Positions 1-8,853 of a stretch of DNA of 64,000 nucleotides are shown here, in pieces. The notes under the pieces are model-generated. The model ran no database searches. It was not told where the DNA came from and worked only from the letters and a program-made list of their open reading frames with translations. The translations under genes and the position numbers were made by a program. The DNA is taken from contig NZ_CP082944.1 in assembly GCF_019933155.2 (NCBI RefSeq), forward strand, positions 2,048,001-2,112,000, written 5' to 3'. The stretch is from Metabacillus dongyingensis. Its GTDB lineage: Bacteria; Bacillota; Bacilli; Bacillales; Bacillaceae. Position 1 is the first letter of the stretch, and every line of letters begins with the position of its first letter.

Positions 1-435
1 AACGGTTACTTCCGGTTTTGTATGGTCCGCCGACCAGACGAAATGGTCTGGAATTTGTGAACGCAGTCTGGTCCAGTTTTTTGCAAGCTCAGCTCCGTAT
101 TGGTCTTTTACAGGAGACTCATAAATAACCGCAAACCAGGCGAAAGCGTGAGTTTCCCATAGGCCGATTTGAAAGTGGGGAAGCATTTTATATCCGCGCT
201 TATTGCTTGCGAATGCAACCCAAGTATCTTTAGGCGGGTTAACGGACCGGCGTGCGTGCTTTGCGACATGCGCAAACATCTCATCCCCCGTCATTCCTGA
301 GAGTTCAGAGGCAAATTTTTCACCTAGCTGCTCAAGCTTTGGCCTTACTGTATGAATTAATGCTTCCATTCGCTCATCTAAGCCGTCAATTTTAAATACA
401 TCGAAATCTTCATTTGTAAATCCTTTGAAGTCCAT
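1..435 (-). CDS. yktB: YktB, DUF1054 family protein (3' part missing)
   Basis: The minus-strand frame is open from an ATG at 435 to the window edge, giving 145 codons without a stop, so the C-terminus lies outside the window. An AGGAGG sits about 9 bases before the ATG. The N-terminal region ([11 protein letters not shown], then [16 protein letters not shown] and a Trp/Phe-rich core) matches what I remember of the Bacillus YktB/DUF1054 family. Its biochemical function is unknown. It is divergent from ykzI, as in B. subtilis. Confidence 0.85.
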   Translation of the reverse strand, partial: MDFKGFTNEDFDVFKIDGLDERMEALIHTVRPKLEQLGEKFASELSGMTGDEMFAHVAKHARRSVNPPKDTWVAFASNKRGYKMLPHFQIGLWETHAFAWFAVIYESPVKDQYGAELAKNWTRLRSQIPDHFVWSADHTKPEVTV

Positions 436-688
436 TCCTTCTTACCTCCTGATCACGGTGCATGCCAACATTTTAGCACATCAGCCAGCATATTCGAAAG
501 AAACTTGCACGTTTCGACACTTTGAAAATGTGGTATTAACTAAATAATAGGTAAATACACAATTTTCACTTCCAAGTTGCATCCTATTTTCAAGTTTCAT
601 ATCATATATAAAAATATCAGAAAATTATGTTAAATGAAAAGTCGCTGGTTAACAATTATAGACAATATTTGAAAGGGGCGGTAGAAAG

Positions 689-877
689 ATGAAGCAAATT
701 GTGAAAACTACTGGACAAAAGGAATCGGATAATCGTATTGGGGTGCTGAAACTTGAATTAGATTACGAATTGGCCACCCTTTATGACGCCATGAGCGAAA
801 ATGATGAAACAAAGAAGAATGAATGCAAACGGAAGCTTGAGAGACTAAGAAAAGAATGGCTAAGACTGCAGGCTTAA
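689..877 (+). CDS. ykzI: YkzI-like small protein
   Basis: This is a 62-residue, highly charged protein with an almost continuous helical pattern (Lys/Glu/Arg with regular Leu), suggesting a small cytosolic helical or coiled-coil protein. AAAGGGGCGG lies just upstream of the ATG. Its position between yktB and the inositol monophosphatase gene matches ykzI of B. subtilis. A terminator follows the stop codon, so it is probably transcribed alone. Function is unknown; the name rests mainly on synteny. Confidence 0.7.
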   Translation: MKQIVKTTGQKESDNRIGVLKLELDYELATLYDAMSENDETKKNECKRKLERLRKEWLRLQA

Positions 878-892
878 ATGCAGCATACAAAG

Positions 893-918
893 CGAACCTC
901 GCACAAGGGTTCGTTTTT
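893..918 (+). terminator. Intrinsic terminator after ykzI
   Basis: CGAACC (893-898) pairs with GGTTCG (908-913) and is followed by a run of T. It lies 15 bases after the ykzI stop codon. Confidence 0.75.
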
Positions 919-1033
919 ATCTGAGTAATTGATTTTGGACAGATGAGTGCGCCCTTTGCTTGCTTTCCATAATTTCCTTGCGTTATTCTTATTTTATATA
1001 AATAGCTTACATACATAGAAAGAAGGTTTATAC

Positions 1034-1825
1034 ATGGCAAATTGGTCTAAGATCGAAAGTGATGCAAAAACATGGATTTACGCTGCAGGAGAAACGATCA
1101 GACAGTCTTTTCAAAATGTGCTGCAGATCCAGTCAAAATCTAATCCGGATGATCTTGTCACCAATATGGATAAAGAAACCGAGCAATATCTAATTTCGAA
1201 AATTAATGAAACATACCCGGAGCACAGGATCCTTGGGGAAGAGGGGTTTGGTCACGACATACAATCTTTAGAAGGAATTGTCTGGATTGTGGACCCGATT
1301 GACGGAACAATGAATTTTGTTCATCAGCAAAGAAATTTCGCCATCTCAATCGGAATTTATGAAGATGGGGTTGGACAAGTCGGTCTGATCTATGATGTTG
1401 TTCATGACGAGCTGTACCATGCAGTCAAGGGCAAAGGAGCCTATATGAATGATTACAGACTCCCTGAGCTGAAGGATGTTCCTTTAAACCAAGCTGTGAT
1501 TGCTTTAAATGCAACATGGGTCATGGAAAATAAACGATTTGATCATAACTTATTAGTTCCAGTTGCAAAAGCTGTCAGAGGAACACGGTCATATGGTTCT
1601 GCCACGCTGGAATTTGCCTATGTTGCATCAGGAAGGCTTGACGCGTATATTACGCTCAGACTTGCTCCGTGGGATTTTGCTGCCGGTCTGATTTTACTCG
1701 ATGAAGTTGGGGCAAAAGCAACGACATTAGATGGTGAAAAAATAAATTTGATAGGACAAAACAGTATTTTCGTTGCCAAAAAAGGGATTCACTCCACTAT
1801 TCTAAAGGATTATCTGCATAAGTAG
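1034..1825 (+). CDS. suhB: Inositol monophosphatase family protein (YktC/SuhB)
   Basis: The 263-residue protein belongs to the Mg-dependent inositol monophosphatase family. It shows the metal site in order: the LGEEG segment with E69/E70, the DPIDGT signature with D87 and D90, and the late APWDFAAG motif with W213-D214. It is expected to hydrolyse inositol-1-phosphate or related sugar phosphates (possibly NADP(H) or fructose-1,6-bisphosphate in some homologues) in the cytosol. AGAAGG precedes the ATG. The next gene begins directly at its stop codon, so the two are co-transcribed. B. subtilis calls this gene yktC; the true substrate cannot be told from sequence. Confidence 0.88.
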   Translation: MANWSKIESDAKTWIYAAGETIRQSFQNVLQIQSKSNPDDLVTNMDKETEQYLISKINETYPEHRILGEEGFGHDIQSLEGIVWIVDPIDGTMNFVHQQRNFAISIGIYEDGVGQVGLIYDVVHDELYHAVKGKGAYMNDYRLPELKDVPLNQAVIALNATWVMENKRFDHNLLVPVAKAVRGTRSYGSATLEFAYVASGRLDAYITLRLAPWDFAAGLILLDEVGAKATTLDGEKINLIGQNSIFVAKKGIHSTILKDYLHK

Positions 1826-2281
1826 ATGCTGAATTACCGTTTATTTGAAGAAAAAGATTATCCCTTTTTTGCAGAGCTGATTTCAGCAAGCGAAGCTTGG
1901 CATGAAGAGGAATGCAGGCCGGATCAGGCAGAAGAATACATGACATCCTATAAAATGTATAAAGGCACTTGGCTTATTTGGATGAAGTCAGCTGAAGAAA
2001 TTGGCATCTCCTTTCATCTTAACTGGGCTCCTTCCAATGAGAAGCCGTGGATTGGAACGGTCCTGATTCATCCCGAGCACCGTAAACAAGGTCTAGCTAA
2101 GAAAGTGATCGAACAGATATCGGCACAATTAAAAAGCGATGGCCATAAAGCAGTATTCGCTGGCTGTCCGGCTTCGAGGCTGGACTGGCTGAAGTTTTTA
2201 GGAAGGTGCGGATTTGAACAGCTTAAATCTGAAAAAGATTCTGAAGGCAAAGACTATATAATCACAGTAAAACCTGTATAG
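1826..2281 (+). CDS. GNAT family N-acetyltransferase
   Basis: The 151-residue protein has the GNAT fold signature: a beta strand ending in VLIHPEHRKQGLAKKVIEQI (acetyl-CoA binding motif A, R-x-x-G-L-A, about residues 74-93) followed by a C-terminal segment ending in FLGRCGFEQL. The ATG directly follows the TAG of the phosphatase gene, so translation is probably coupled. The acceptor substrate is unknown. The operon ends at the terminator immediately downstream. Confidence 0.8.
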   Translation: MLNYRLFEEKDYPFFAELISASEAWHEEECRPDQAEEYMTSYKMYKGTWLIWMKSAEEIGISFHLNWAPSNEKPWIGTVLIHPEHRKQGLAKKVIEQISAQLKSDGHKAVFAGCPASRLDWLKFLGRCGFEQLKSEKDSEGKDYIITVKPV

Positions 2282-2302
2282 CCCCTTATTTAGGGGTTTT
2301 TT
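2282..2302 (+). terminator. Terminator of the suhB-GNAT operon
   Basis: CCCC (2282-2285) pairs with GGGG (2293-2296), followed by six T. It begins one base after the GNAT stop codon. The stem is short. Confidence 0.6.
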
Positions 2303-2305
2303 AAT

Positions 2306-2332
2306 GAAAAAAACCTGGGCTCGGTGCCCAGG
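2306..2332 (-). terminator. Terminator of ylaF
   Basis: On the minus strand a 7-bp stem (CCTGGGC at 2314-2320 with GCCCAGG at 2326-2332) is followed by a T run (the A run at 2306-2313 of the plus strand). It sits directly after the ylaF stop codon. Confidence 0.75.
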
Positions 2333-2338
2333 CATTTG

Positions 2339-2524
2339 TTAAAGAATTCCTTTATCACGCATTTTCTTTTTTGTAGCAAATCCAAATCCCATTGCCGCAA
2401 TAAGGGCAATAATAGAAATGACTATACCTAAAATACTTCTTTCACCAACCGCTATACCGACGCTTACCATCGATGCAGCTGCAATGAATGCTAAAAGAAA
2501 GAAGACCCATTTTCCAGATTTCAT
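2339..2524 (-). CDS. ylaF: YlaF-like membrane protein (DUF5325)
   Basis: A 61-residue protein with two predicted transmembrane segments (about residues 4-24 and 28-47) separated by a short GERS loop and ending in a basic tail (KKKMRDK). Size and layout match YlaF, which lies between the yktC region and typA in B. subtilis. The start is uncertain: the ATG at 2524 has GAAAGG about 13 bases upstream, an ATG at 2536 touches that site, and a TTG at 2563 has AAAAGGG at 7 bases. I chose the form closest to the family length. Function is unknown. Confidence 0.7.
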   Translation of the reverse strand: MKSGKWVFFLLAFIAAASMVSVGIAVGERSILGIVISIIALIAAMGFGFATKKKMRDKGIL

Positions 2525-2619
2525 CTGATATTTCATCCCTTTCAAGAACCGTTTGAACAGCAAATTTTGTCCCTTTTATCAGTTTACATAAAATGATTCC
2601 TTTTTTCTATAAAAGTTTG

Positions 2620-2628
2620 TGGTATAAT
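2620..2628 (+). promoter_or_regulatory. Extended -10 promoter for typA
   Basis: TGG directly followed by TATAAT (2623-2628) is a consensus extended -10 element. The -35 region is poor, which is normal for this promoter class. It lies 37 bases before the typA start. Confidence 0.6.
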
Positions 2629-2664
2629 ACATAAGGTTATTTTAATTTTTTAGGAGATGAAAAT

Positions 2665-4509
2665 GTGAAACTTCGAAATGATATTCGAAACATTGCTATT
2701 ATTGCCCACGTAGACCACGGAAAAACGACTCTAGTCGACAAAATGCTTCATCAGGCAGGTACGTTCCGTGCGAACGAACAAGTTGCTGAAAGAGCGATGG
2801 ATTCCAATGATTTAGAGCGCGAGCGCGGAATTACGATCTTAGCAAAAAATACGGCAATTAATTATAAAGATACACGCATCAACATTATGGATACACCAGG
2901 ACATGCCGACTTTGGCGGCGAAGTTGAGCGCATCATGAAAATGGTTGACGGCGTATTGCTTGTTGTCGACGCTTATGAAGGCTGTATGCCTCAAACACGC
3001 TTTGTGCTTAAAAAAGCACTTGAGCAAAATTTAACGCCAATCGTAGTAGTTAACAAAATTGACCGTGATTTTGCCCGTCCAGAGGAAGTTGTGGATGAAG
3101 TTCTTGACTTATTTATTGAACTTGATGCATCAGAAGAGCAGCTTGAATTCCCGGTTATTTTTGCTTCAGCTATGAACGGAACAGCAAGCACTAGCCCGGA
3201 TCCTGCTGATCAGGAAGAAAACATGGTTTCATTGTTTGATTCTATTGTTGAGCACATTCCAGCTCCTGTTGATAACACAGATGAGCCTCTTCAATTCCAG
3301 GTAGCTCTTCTTGATTACAATGATTATGTTGGACGTATCGGAATCGGCCGCGTATTCCGCGGAACGATGGAAGTTGGCCAGCAGGTTTCATTAATGAAAA
3401 TTGACGGTTCTTTCAAAAACTTCCGTGTAACAAAATTATTCGGTTTCCAAGGCTTAAAACGCGTAGAAATTGAAAGCGCAAAAGCAGGAGATCTAGTTGC
3501 TGTTTCAGGTATGGAAGATATCAACGTAGGGGAAACAGTCTGCCCGGTTGAACATCAGGAAGCTTTGCCAATCCTTCGTATTGATGAGCCGACTCTGCAA
3601 ATGACATTTGTTGTAAACAACAGTCCTTTTGCAGGCCGTGAAGGAAAATATGTTACTTCACGTAAAATTGAAGAGCGTCTAATGTCTCAATTACAGACTG
3701 ATGTTAGTTTGCGTGTGGAAAACACGGAATCTCCTGACGCTTGGATTGTTTCAGGCCGCGGTGAGCTTCATCTTTCTATTTTAATCGAGAACATGCGTCG
3801 TGAAGGCTACGAACTTCAAGTATCTAAACCAGAAGTTATTGTTAAGGAAATTGATGGAGTTAGATGTGAGCCGGTTGAACGTGTTCAAATTGATGTACCG
3901 GAAGAGCATACAGGTTCTGTTATGGAATCTATTGGTGCCCGTAAAGGTGAAATGCTTGACATGATTAATAACGGCAATGGTCAAGTCCGTTTAATTTTCA
4001 ACGTGCCAGCACGCGGATTAATAGGCTATTCAACAGAATTCATGTCAATCACTCGCGGATTCGGTATTATCAACCACACATTTGACAGCTACCAGCCAAT
4101 GCAGCCAGGTCAAGTTGGCGGACGTCGTCAAGGCGTGCTGATTTCTATGGAAAATGGAAAGTCAACAACTTATGGTATTCAAGGCGTTGAAGACCGCGGC
4201 ATTATCTTCCTGGATGCTGGTAAAGATGTTTATGAGGGTATGATCGTTGGAGAGCACAATCGAGAAAACGATCTTGTTGTTAATATCTGCAGAATGAAAC
4301 AGCAGACTAACATCCGTTCAGCGAACAAGGATCAAACAAATTCGATGAAAAAACCTCGCATCATGTCTCTTGAAGAATCTCTTGAATACTTGAACGATGA
4401 TGAGTACTGTGAGCTTACTCCAACTTCTATCCGTTTGAGAAAGAAAATTCTTGATAAGAATGAGCGCGAAAAACAAGCTAAGAAGAAAAAATTAGCTGGC
4501 TTACTGTAA
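2665..4509 (+). CDS. typA: TypA/BipA translational GTPase (YlaG)
   Basis: The 614-residue protein is a full-length TypA/BipA GTPase. The G1 loop AHVDHGKTT spans residues 14-22. Next come the RERGITI switch region, DTPGHADF, and NKID. After these follow domain II, the EF-G-like III and V domains, and the basic C-terminal domain ending in KKKKLAGLL. It binds the ribosome and is linked to 50S assembly and stress or cold growth. The start is a GTG at 2665, 8 bases after AGGAG. An overlapping ATG-TGA at 2663-2668 is discussed in the findings. It follows its own promoter. Confidence 0.97.
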   Translation: MKLRNDIRNIAIIAHVDHGKTTLVDKMLHQAGTFRANEQVAERAMDSNDLERERGITILAKNTAINYKDTRINIMDTPGHADFGGEVERIMKMVDGVLLVVDAYEGCMPQTRFVLKKALEQNLTPIVVVNKIDRDFARPEEVVDEVLDLFIELDASEEQLEFPVIFASAMNGTASTSPDPADQEENMVSLFDSIVEHIPAPVDNTDEPLQFQVALLDYNDYVGRIGIGRVFRGTMEVGQQVSLMKIDGSFKNFRVTKLFGFQGLKRVEIESAKAGDLVAVSGMEDINVGETVCPVEHQEALPILRIDEPTLQMTFVVNNSPFAGREGKYVTSRKIEERLMSQLQTDVSLRVENTESPDAWIVSGRGELHLSILIENMRREGYELQVSKPEVIVKEIDGVRCEPVERVQIDVPEEHTGSVMESIGARKGEMLDMINNGNGQVRLIFNVPARGLIGYSTEFMSITRGFGIINHTFDSYQPMQPGQVGGRRQGVLISMENGKSTTYGIQGVEDRGIIFLDAGKDVYEGMIVGEHNRENDLVVNICRMKQQTNIRSANKDQTNSMKKPRIMSLEESLEYLNDDEYCELTPTSIRLRKKILDKNEREKQAKKKKLAGLL

Positions 4510-4546
4510 GAGATAACCCTAGACATGCAATGGAGGGGAACACGGG

Positions 4547-4870
4547 ATGAACGTTTACGAAAGTATGTGGCCGGTTGCGTATTCCATCTATACAGCAACT
4601 GAACCTGATACTCAAATGGGGGCAAATATTTTATACTTGGTCATTCTCGGATTATCAATTGTCGTATTTAAGCTGGGGTTTGCTAAAAAACTCCCCCTAC
4701 TAAAGGCAATTGTCATCTATTTGTTCTTAATGTTCGGGTGTACAGTTTTAACCTTTTTAGGTGCATTTCTTCCTGTCGCTGAAGGACTCATTGTCGCAGC
4801 ACTCATCTTAATCATCTATAAGATCCGTCTGCATCAGTCCAAAAAAGCTGAGCGGAATGCTGCAACATGA
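4547..4870 (+). CDS. ylaH: YlaH-like membrane protein
   Basis: A 107-residue protein with about three transmembrane segments (roughly residues 26-45, 50-68 and 72-92) and a basic C-terminus. GGAGGGG precedes the ATG. It lies right after typA with no terminator between them, matching ylaH. Its stop overlaps the start of the next gene by four bases (ATGA), which indicates translational coupling. Function is unknown. Confidence 0.8.
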   Translation: MNVYESMWPVAYSIYTATEPDTQMGANILYLVILGLSIVVFKLGFAKKLPLLKAIVIYLFLMFGCTVLTFLGAFLPVAEGLIVAALILIIYKIRLHQSKKAERNAAT

Positions 4871-5151
4871 GATCACTTCAGGACTCTCTTTATAATTGGC
4901 TTTCCATTAAAGTTGTAGCGGATGCCCGTCCTGAAGATACTGCTGCAGGTGATACATTCAGGCTGTTTGATGAATTGCTTAAGGAAAACCATGATTTGAA
5001 CAATGTTCAAGTTCATAAAGATGAAGTCATGTATCTTGTGAGCTATACACTAAATGGCGAGTCTAAATCATCCAGGTTTCCTGTAGAATTAATTGACAGC
5101 ATGATTGATCAAATCGAGGCAGAACCTGAAAAATATGTGAATTATAAATAA
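4867..5151 (+). CDS. Conserved small protein of unknown function
   Basis: A 94-residue soluble, acidic protein with no signal peptide or membrane segment. It starts inside the ylaH stop codon (ATGA) and ends at a strong terminator, so it is the last gene of a typA-ylaH unit. The mixed alpha/beta pattern with a central [11 protein letters not shown] strand pair suggests a small folded domain. I do not recognise the family and do not recall it from the B. subtilis locus. Confidence 0.75.
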   Translation: MRSLQDSLYNWLSIKVVADARPEDTAAGDTFRLFDELLKENHDLNNVQVHKDEVMYLVSYTLNGESKSSRFPVELIDSMIDQIEAEPEKYVNYK

Positions 5152-5179
5152 AAACACCTCTTAATGAGGTGTTTTTTTG
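5151..5179. terminator. Bidirectional terminator between convergent genes
   Basis: AACACCTC (5153-5160) pairs perfectly with GAGGTGTT (5166-5173), flanked by A on the left and a T run on the right. It can therefore end transcription both ways. The last codons and stop codon of the minus-strand gene are part of the stem-loop. Confidence 0.85.
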
Positions 5180-5535
5180 TGCATAATTTGAGCTGAGGCG
5201 GCCATTACTGCTGCAAACAGGATGTGACCTAATGTCCACCAGGCAATCGCTTCAATGTCGTTAATTGCTGGCGTCTCTCTTACAGCAAGTAAAGTTAAAG
5301 GCAAATATAATAATATGGCCGGCAGAATAAGCACAAATGATGTCAGCCATTTAATCAGAATAGCTGAGATCGTAAAAAAGTTCAAAGTGAAAATATAAAG
5401 AATTCCTACCACAACAGCTACAGCTAAATGAAGAATAAATTCAAAAAGCTCAGGGAGAGGCTCTCTGTAAATAAAATCAATATTAAGTAAAAGCACATAC
5501 ACTTTTACTCCACTGACTCTTTCAGCGAATTTCAA
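5161..5535 (-). CDS. Membrane protein of unknown function; start probably disrupted
   Basis: The open frame from a TTG at 5535 encodes 124 residues with about three hydrophobic segments and a C-terminal HKKTPH. There is no ribosome binding site before this TTG. The same frame continues upstream and encodes a typical N-terminal membrane segment (KRGALIGLFSGIILGLFLK), but no start codon is reached before the stop of ylaI. A TTG at 5591 with AGAGGA about 10 bases upstream would be a good start but lies one frame off. One extra G in the G run at 5579-5582 would join them. Either a recent frameshift or an assembly error is likely. The family was not recognised. Confidence 0.6.
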   Translation of the reverse strand: MKFAERVSGVKVYVLLLNIDFIYREPLPELFEFILHLAVAVVVGILYIFTLNFFTISAILIKWLTSFVLILPAILLYLPLTLLAVRETPAINDIEAIAWWTLGHILFAAVMAASAQIMHKKTPH

Positions 5536-5591
5536 AAATAGACCAAGAATAATTCCGCTGAACAGGCCAATAAGAGCTCCCCGTTTAACAA

Positions 5592-5792
5592 CTACCAGTT
5601 TTCCTCTGTTTTTTTATCTCTGTACAATCTGAAATTACCCGTGTTAGCCCGTTCAATCGTCCGATTTTCAATCCTCAGATCGCATTCATTGCACATATAA
5701 GTATGGATTGGGCGGTTTCTCAGCCTCTTCGCCTGAAGCGTTTCGTCATTAATGGTTTCGACTTTATCGCATAAAACACATTTTACTCTCAT
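5592..5792 (-). CDS. ylaI: YlaI, DUF2197 zinc-ribbon protein
   Basis: A 66-residue protein with a CxxC pair at C5/C8 and a second at C34/C37, a classic zinc ribbon, with a basic linker between them. GAGGTG lies 5 bases before the ATG at 5792, which fixes this start; the longer open frame up to 5918 has no support. The family (YlaI) is uncharacterised. It probably forms an operon with the membrane protein gene downstream on the same strand. Confidence 0.85.
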   Translation of the reverse strand: MRVKCVLCDKVETINDETLQAKRLRNRPIHTYMCNECDLRIENRTIERANTGNFRLYRDKKTEENW

Positions 5793-6010
5793 GGTACACC
5801 TCATTATTCTTTTTATAAAAAATACATTCAATTCAGCTGCTTTTTTAGTTTTTTGTGAATAAATCTTAAAAAATGGTAAAATTCCGTTGATAAAAAACCG
5901 AATTTGGTTGATTGACAAAACAGGCTGAAAAGTTTTGGAGTCGGCTGATAAAACCGATTGTGATTTATGAAAGCTCCTGTATAAATGTTTTTCTGCCTGC
6001 GCTGAGCCGG

Positions 6011-6111
6011 TTCCGCTTTTCCATAATGTCCAGCTCCGCCGACTAACTCATCGGCCAGAACGGATTAAACTTATCTGTCTGCCTGCTTTAAACAGGAGGT
6101 TTCGCTTTTCT
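6011..6111. repeat. Dispersed intergenic repeat, copy A
   Basis: This noncoding segment shares blocks in the same order with 33056-33181: CTTTTCCATAATGTCCAGCT, then TCGGCCAGAACGGAT, then CTTATCTGTCTGCCTGC, with small differences. It occupies most of the gap between ylaI and the pyridoxamine-oxidase-family gene. The rest of that gap (5793-6010) shows nothing I can name. Confidence 0.5.
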
Positions 6112-6185
6112 GAGTGATATTACAGTTGGAAACAAAAATAAAAAAAGGTATGATAGCATTATACAACTTTAATGGAGGGAAGAAA

Positions 6186-6641
6186 ATGGCTAATAAGGTA
6201 GAAACAAAATTGATTCAGCCTTTGTTTGACAATCTCCAAAAAGAAAGATTTGCTGTTTTTGCAACTCTTGATCATGAAACAGGATCTCCTAATGTATCAG
6301 CCGTTTCATGGGTGTATGCACCCGATATAGAACGGGTTTACCTGGCTGTTGACAATCGTTCCAGAATCGTTGAAAACGTCAAAAAGCATCCGGCAGCTGC
6401 CATTACGCTGCTTGCAAATGAGTCTACATATTCTATTAATGGAAATGCCCATGTGAAAATTGAAAAGCTTGATGGAGTCCCGTTAAAACTTGCATTAATT
6501 GAGCTTAACATTTCTGAAGTCCGAGATGTGATGTTTTACGGCTCAAAAATTTCAGCTGAACCTGCATATGAAAAAACATATGATGAAAAAGCAGCGGCAA
6601 AGCTTGACAGCCAGGTTTTAGAAGCAATGAAAAAAGCTTAG
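6186..6641 (+). CDS. Pyridoxamine 5'-phosphate oxidase family protein
   Basis: The 151-residue protein has the split-barrel flavin-binding fold: FAVFATLDHETGSPNVSAVSWVYAPD near the N-terminus and a VYLAVDNRSRIVENVKKHP segment typical of this superfamily. It could bind FMN or F420-like flavins, or heme. The substrate cannot be inferred. GGAGGG lies about 7 bases before the ATG at 6186; the upstream extension to 6114 lacks a site. It ends in a terminator that includes the stop codon and appears to be monocistronic. Confidence 0.8.
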   Translation: MANKVETKLIQPLFDNLQKERFAVFATLDHETGSPNVSAVSWVYAPDIERVYLAVDNRSRIVENVKKHPAAAITLLANESTYSINGNAHVKIEKLDGVPLKLALIELNISEVRDVMFYGSKISAEPAYEKTYDEKAAAKLDSQVLEAMKKA

Positions 6642-6665
6642 ACAGTTACGTTCTAAGCTTTTTTT
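6631..6665 (+). terminator. Terminator overlapping the stop codon
   Basis: AAGCTTAGA (6634-6642) pairs with TCTAAGCTT (6652-6660), then a T run to 6665. The stem includes the last codons and stop of the upstream gene. Confidence 0.8.
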
Positions 6666-6704
6666 CAGTGCATTTTTTATCCTTGGACTCCGGACATTTG
6701 GTCA

Positions 6705-7319
6705 TCAGTTTTTATTTAAATGATTCTGAGATTGATCTTCCTGTTCACGATCAAGCTCTTTTTGCTCCTTTTCATTCAGCTGATCATTATCTTGTTCCGT
6801 TGGTCTGTTTTGATTATTATTATTATTCAGCATATCATTTGGAATTTCAGGCATGACGCGGCCTACTATTGCGGCAAGCTCGTCAAGAATGCCCCCAACT
6901 GGCTGTCCTTGCTGAAGATCTTTACCCATTTCCCGCAGACGGACTGTTGTATCCGCATCAGCAATGATCACCGCGTTTGCTCCATATGGATCATGCTGAA
7001 TGCTTTCAGCAACAGCATATTTAATGGATTCGACTTTATTGCGGTCAAGTTCAGAATTTACATCAATGCCTACTACTGCATATTTGCCAAGAACAACTGC
7101 GCTGACGTCATTTACTCCTGGAACACGTCCTGCAAGATTGACCAGGCGCTTAGAAATCTGTTCACCTGATTTTTTTTCCACTTGTTCATCTACTGTGTTT
7201 CTGACATTAATGGGCTTTCCGTTGTGATCTTCTGGTGTGTCGCCTTGAGAGCCCTGATTCACTGTGCATGCTGATAAAGCGAGCAGAATAAACAGTGCTG
7301 AAAAAACAAAGTTGCGCAT
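6705..7319 (-). CDS. ylaJ: YlaJ, YhcN/YlaJ family sporulation lipoprotein
   Basis: A 204-residue lipoprotein. Residues 1-18 form a signal peptide ending in a lipobox (LSAC), so the mature protein should be lipid-anchored. The central domain (about residues 50-150, with VVLGKYAVVGIDVN and VAESIQHDPYGANAVIIADAD) matches the spore YhcN/YlaJ domain. The C-terminal 50 residues are low-complexity, rich in Asn, Gln, Glu and Asp. AAGGAGTG lies 6 bases before the ATG at 7319. In B. subtilis homologues are forespore-expressed and found in the spore. Confidence 0.88.
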   Translation of the reverse strand: MRNFVFSALFILLALSACTVNQGSQGDTPEDHNGKPINVRNTVDEQVEKKSGEQISKRLVNLAGRVPGVNDVSAVVLGKYAVVGIDVNSELDRNKVESIKYAVAESIQHDPYGANAVIIADADTTVRLREMGKDLQQGQPVGGILDELAAIVGRVMPEIPNDMLNNNNNQNRPTEQDNDQLNEKEQKELDREQEDQSQNHLNKN

Positions 7320-7490
7320 GAAATCACTCCTTTTTAGACCATGCTTTTTAATTTTATTGTCTAATAAATCTTCTATCTTTATGCACCATTTCATATATTT
7401 TAGCAACGCTTCAATTACAGCTTGATTATCTTAGTCTGACTTTTAAGTGCAGTACACTATAAAAACCTGAACTGGGTAGGAGGCGGAAGG

Positions 7491-8819
7491 TTGAGTAAAA
7501 TCTATGTTTTGGATACGAATGTCTTACTGCAAGATCCGAATTCCATTTTTTCTTTTGAAGAAAACGAAGTAGTGATTCCGGCAGTCGTTCTGGAAGAGGT
7601 CGATTCAAAAAAGCGGTATATGGATGAAATAGGACGAAATGCAAGACATGTTTCCAAACTGATTGATAGCCTAAGGCTGATTGGAAAGCTTCATGAAAAA
7701 ATCCCTTTGCCTAGCGGCGGTTTTTTAAGGATTGAGCTGAATCATCGTTCTTTTCATGAACTTCAGGAAATTTTTATAGAAAAAACAAATGATAATCGTA
7801 TTCTCGCAGTGGCGAAAAATCTTTCCATTGAAGAAGAAACAACTGAAAACGGGAGACCTGTCATTTTAGTGAGCAAAGATACACTGGTCAGGGTAAAAGC
7901 TGATGCAATTGGCCTGCTTGCAGAGGATTTTCTTAGTGACAGGGTTGTTGAAATTGACAGAATCTATACGGGCTATCTTGATTTGTATATAAGCGGAGAT
8001 GATTTGAATCGATTTTATGAGAAAAATGAATTGATTTTGTCTGAGGTGACCAATCATCCATTTTATCCAAATCAATTTGTCATTATGAAAAATGCGCTTG
8101 GCGGCTCTGCTTCTGCGATAGGAACCGTGGATAAAACAGGAAAAAAGGTAAAAAGACTCGTTTTTGATCACGATCACATCTGGGGGATTCGGCCAAGAAA
8201 TGTCCAGCAGACGATGGCAATGGAGATGCTTCTCAGAAATGACATGCCGCTGGTTACATTAATTGGAAAAGCTGGCACCGGGAAAACGCTGCTCGCTTTA
8301 GCTGCAGGTCTCATGCAGACAGAAGATTTAGGCACTTATAAAAAACTGCTCGTAGCAAGGCCGATTGTTCCCGTTGGGAAGGATATTGGCTATCTGCCTG
8401 GTGAAAAACAGGAAAAATTAAGGCCTTGGATGCAGCCGATTTATGATAATCTAGAATACCTTTTCAATGCGAAAAAACCTGGAGAGCTGGATGCCATTCT
8501 AGCAGGGATGGGATCAATTGAAGTAGAGGCCCTCACGTATATTCGCGGAAGAAGCATCCCAGAGCAGTTCATTATTATTGACGAAGCCCAGAACTTAACA
8601 AAACACGAAGTTAAGACGATTTTGACCAGAGTCGGGGAAAAAAGCAAAATTGTCTTAATGGGGGATCCCGAACAAATTGATCATCCCTACCTTGATGAAT
8701 ACAATAATGGTTTAACCTATGTTGTTGAGAAGTTTAAGGATCAGCAAATAGCGGGTCATGTAAGATTAGTAAAAGGAGAGCGCTCTGGGCTTGCGCAGCT
8801 TGCCGCAGATTTATTGTGA
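7491..8819 (+). CDS. ylaK: YlaK, PIN-PhoH fusion (PhoH2-type)
   Basis: A 442-residue two-domain protein. Residues 1-140 form a PIN nuclease domain starting LDTNVLL with acidic residues D8 and E35-E36, and a NDNRILAVA block. Residues 235-440 form a PhoH ATPase with Walker A GKAGTGKT (259-266) and Walker B IIIDEAQN (361-368). PhoH2 proteins are RNA helicase/ribonucleases in known cases. The start is a TTG with AGGAGG 7 bases upstream. A strong terminator follows, so it is a single-gene unit convergent with ylaL. Confidence 0.92.
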   Translation: MSKIYVLDTNVLLQDPNSIFSFEENEVVIPAVVLEEVDSKKRYMDEIGRNARHVSKLIDSLRLIGKLHEKIPLPSGGFLRIELNHRSFHELQEIFIEKTNDNRILAVAKNLSIEEETTENGRPVILVSKDTLVRVKADAIGLLAEDFLSDRVVEIDRIYTGYLDLYISGDDLNRFYEKNELILSEVTNHPFYPNQFVIMKNALGGSASAIGTVDKTGKKVKRLVFDHDHIWGIRPRNVQQTMAMEMLLRNDMPLVTLIGKAGTGKTLLALAAGLMQTEDLGTYKKLLVARPIVPVGKDIGYLPGEKQEKLRPWMQPIYDNLEYLFNAKKPGELDAILAGMGSIEVEALTYIRGRSIPEQFIIIDEAQNLTKHEVKTILTRVGEKSKIVLMGDPEQIDHPYLDEYNNGLTYVVEKFKDQQIAGHVRLVKGERSGLAQLAADLL

Positions 8820-8827
8820 AAAATGGG

Positions 8828-8852
8828 AAAAGCCGCTGATATAGCGGCTTTT
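8828..8852. terminator. Bidirectional terminator, ylaK/ylaL
   Basis: AAAAGCCGCT (8828-8837) pairs perfectly with AGCGGCTTTT (8843-8852) with a 5-base loop. It serves both convergent genes. Confidence 0.85.
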
Positions 8853-8853
8853 C

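Noticed and set aside
708..1040. 110-codon minus-strand frame over ykzI
   Set aside because: It covers a real gene on the other strand, has no binding site and no family resemblance.
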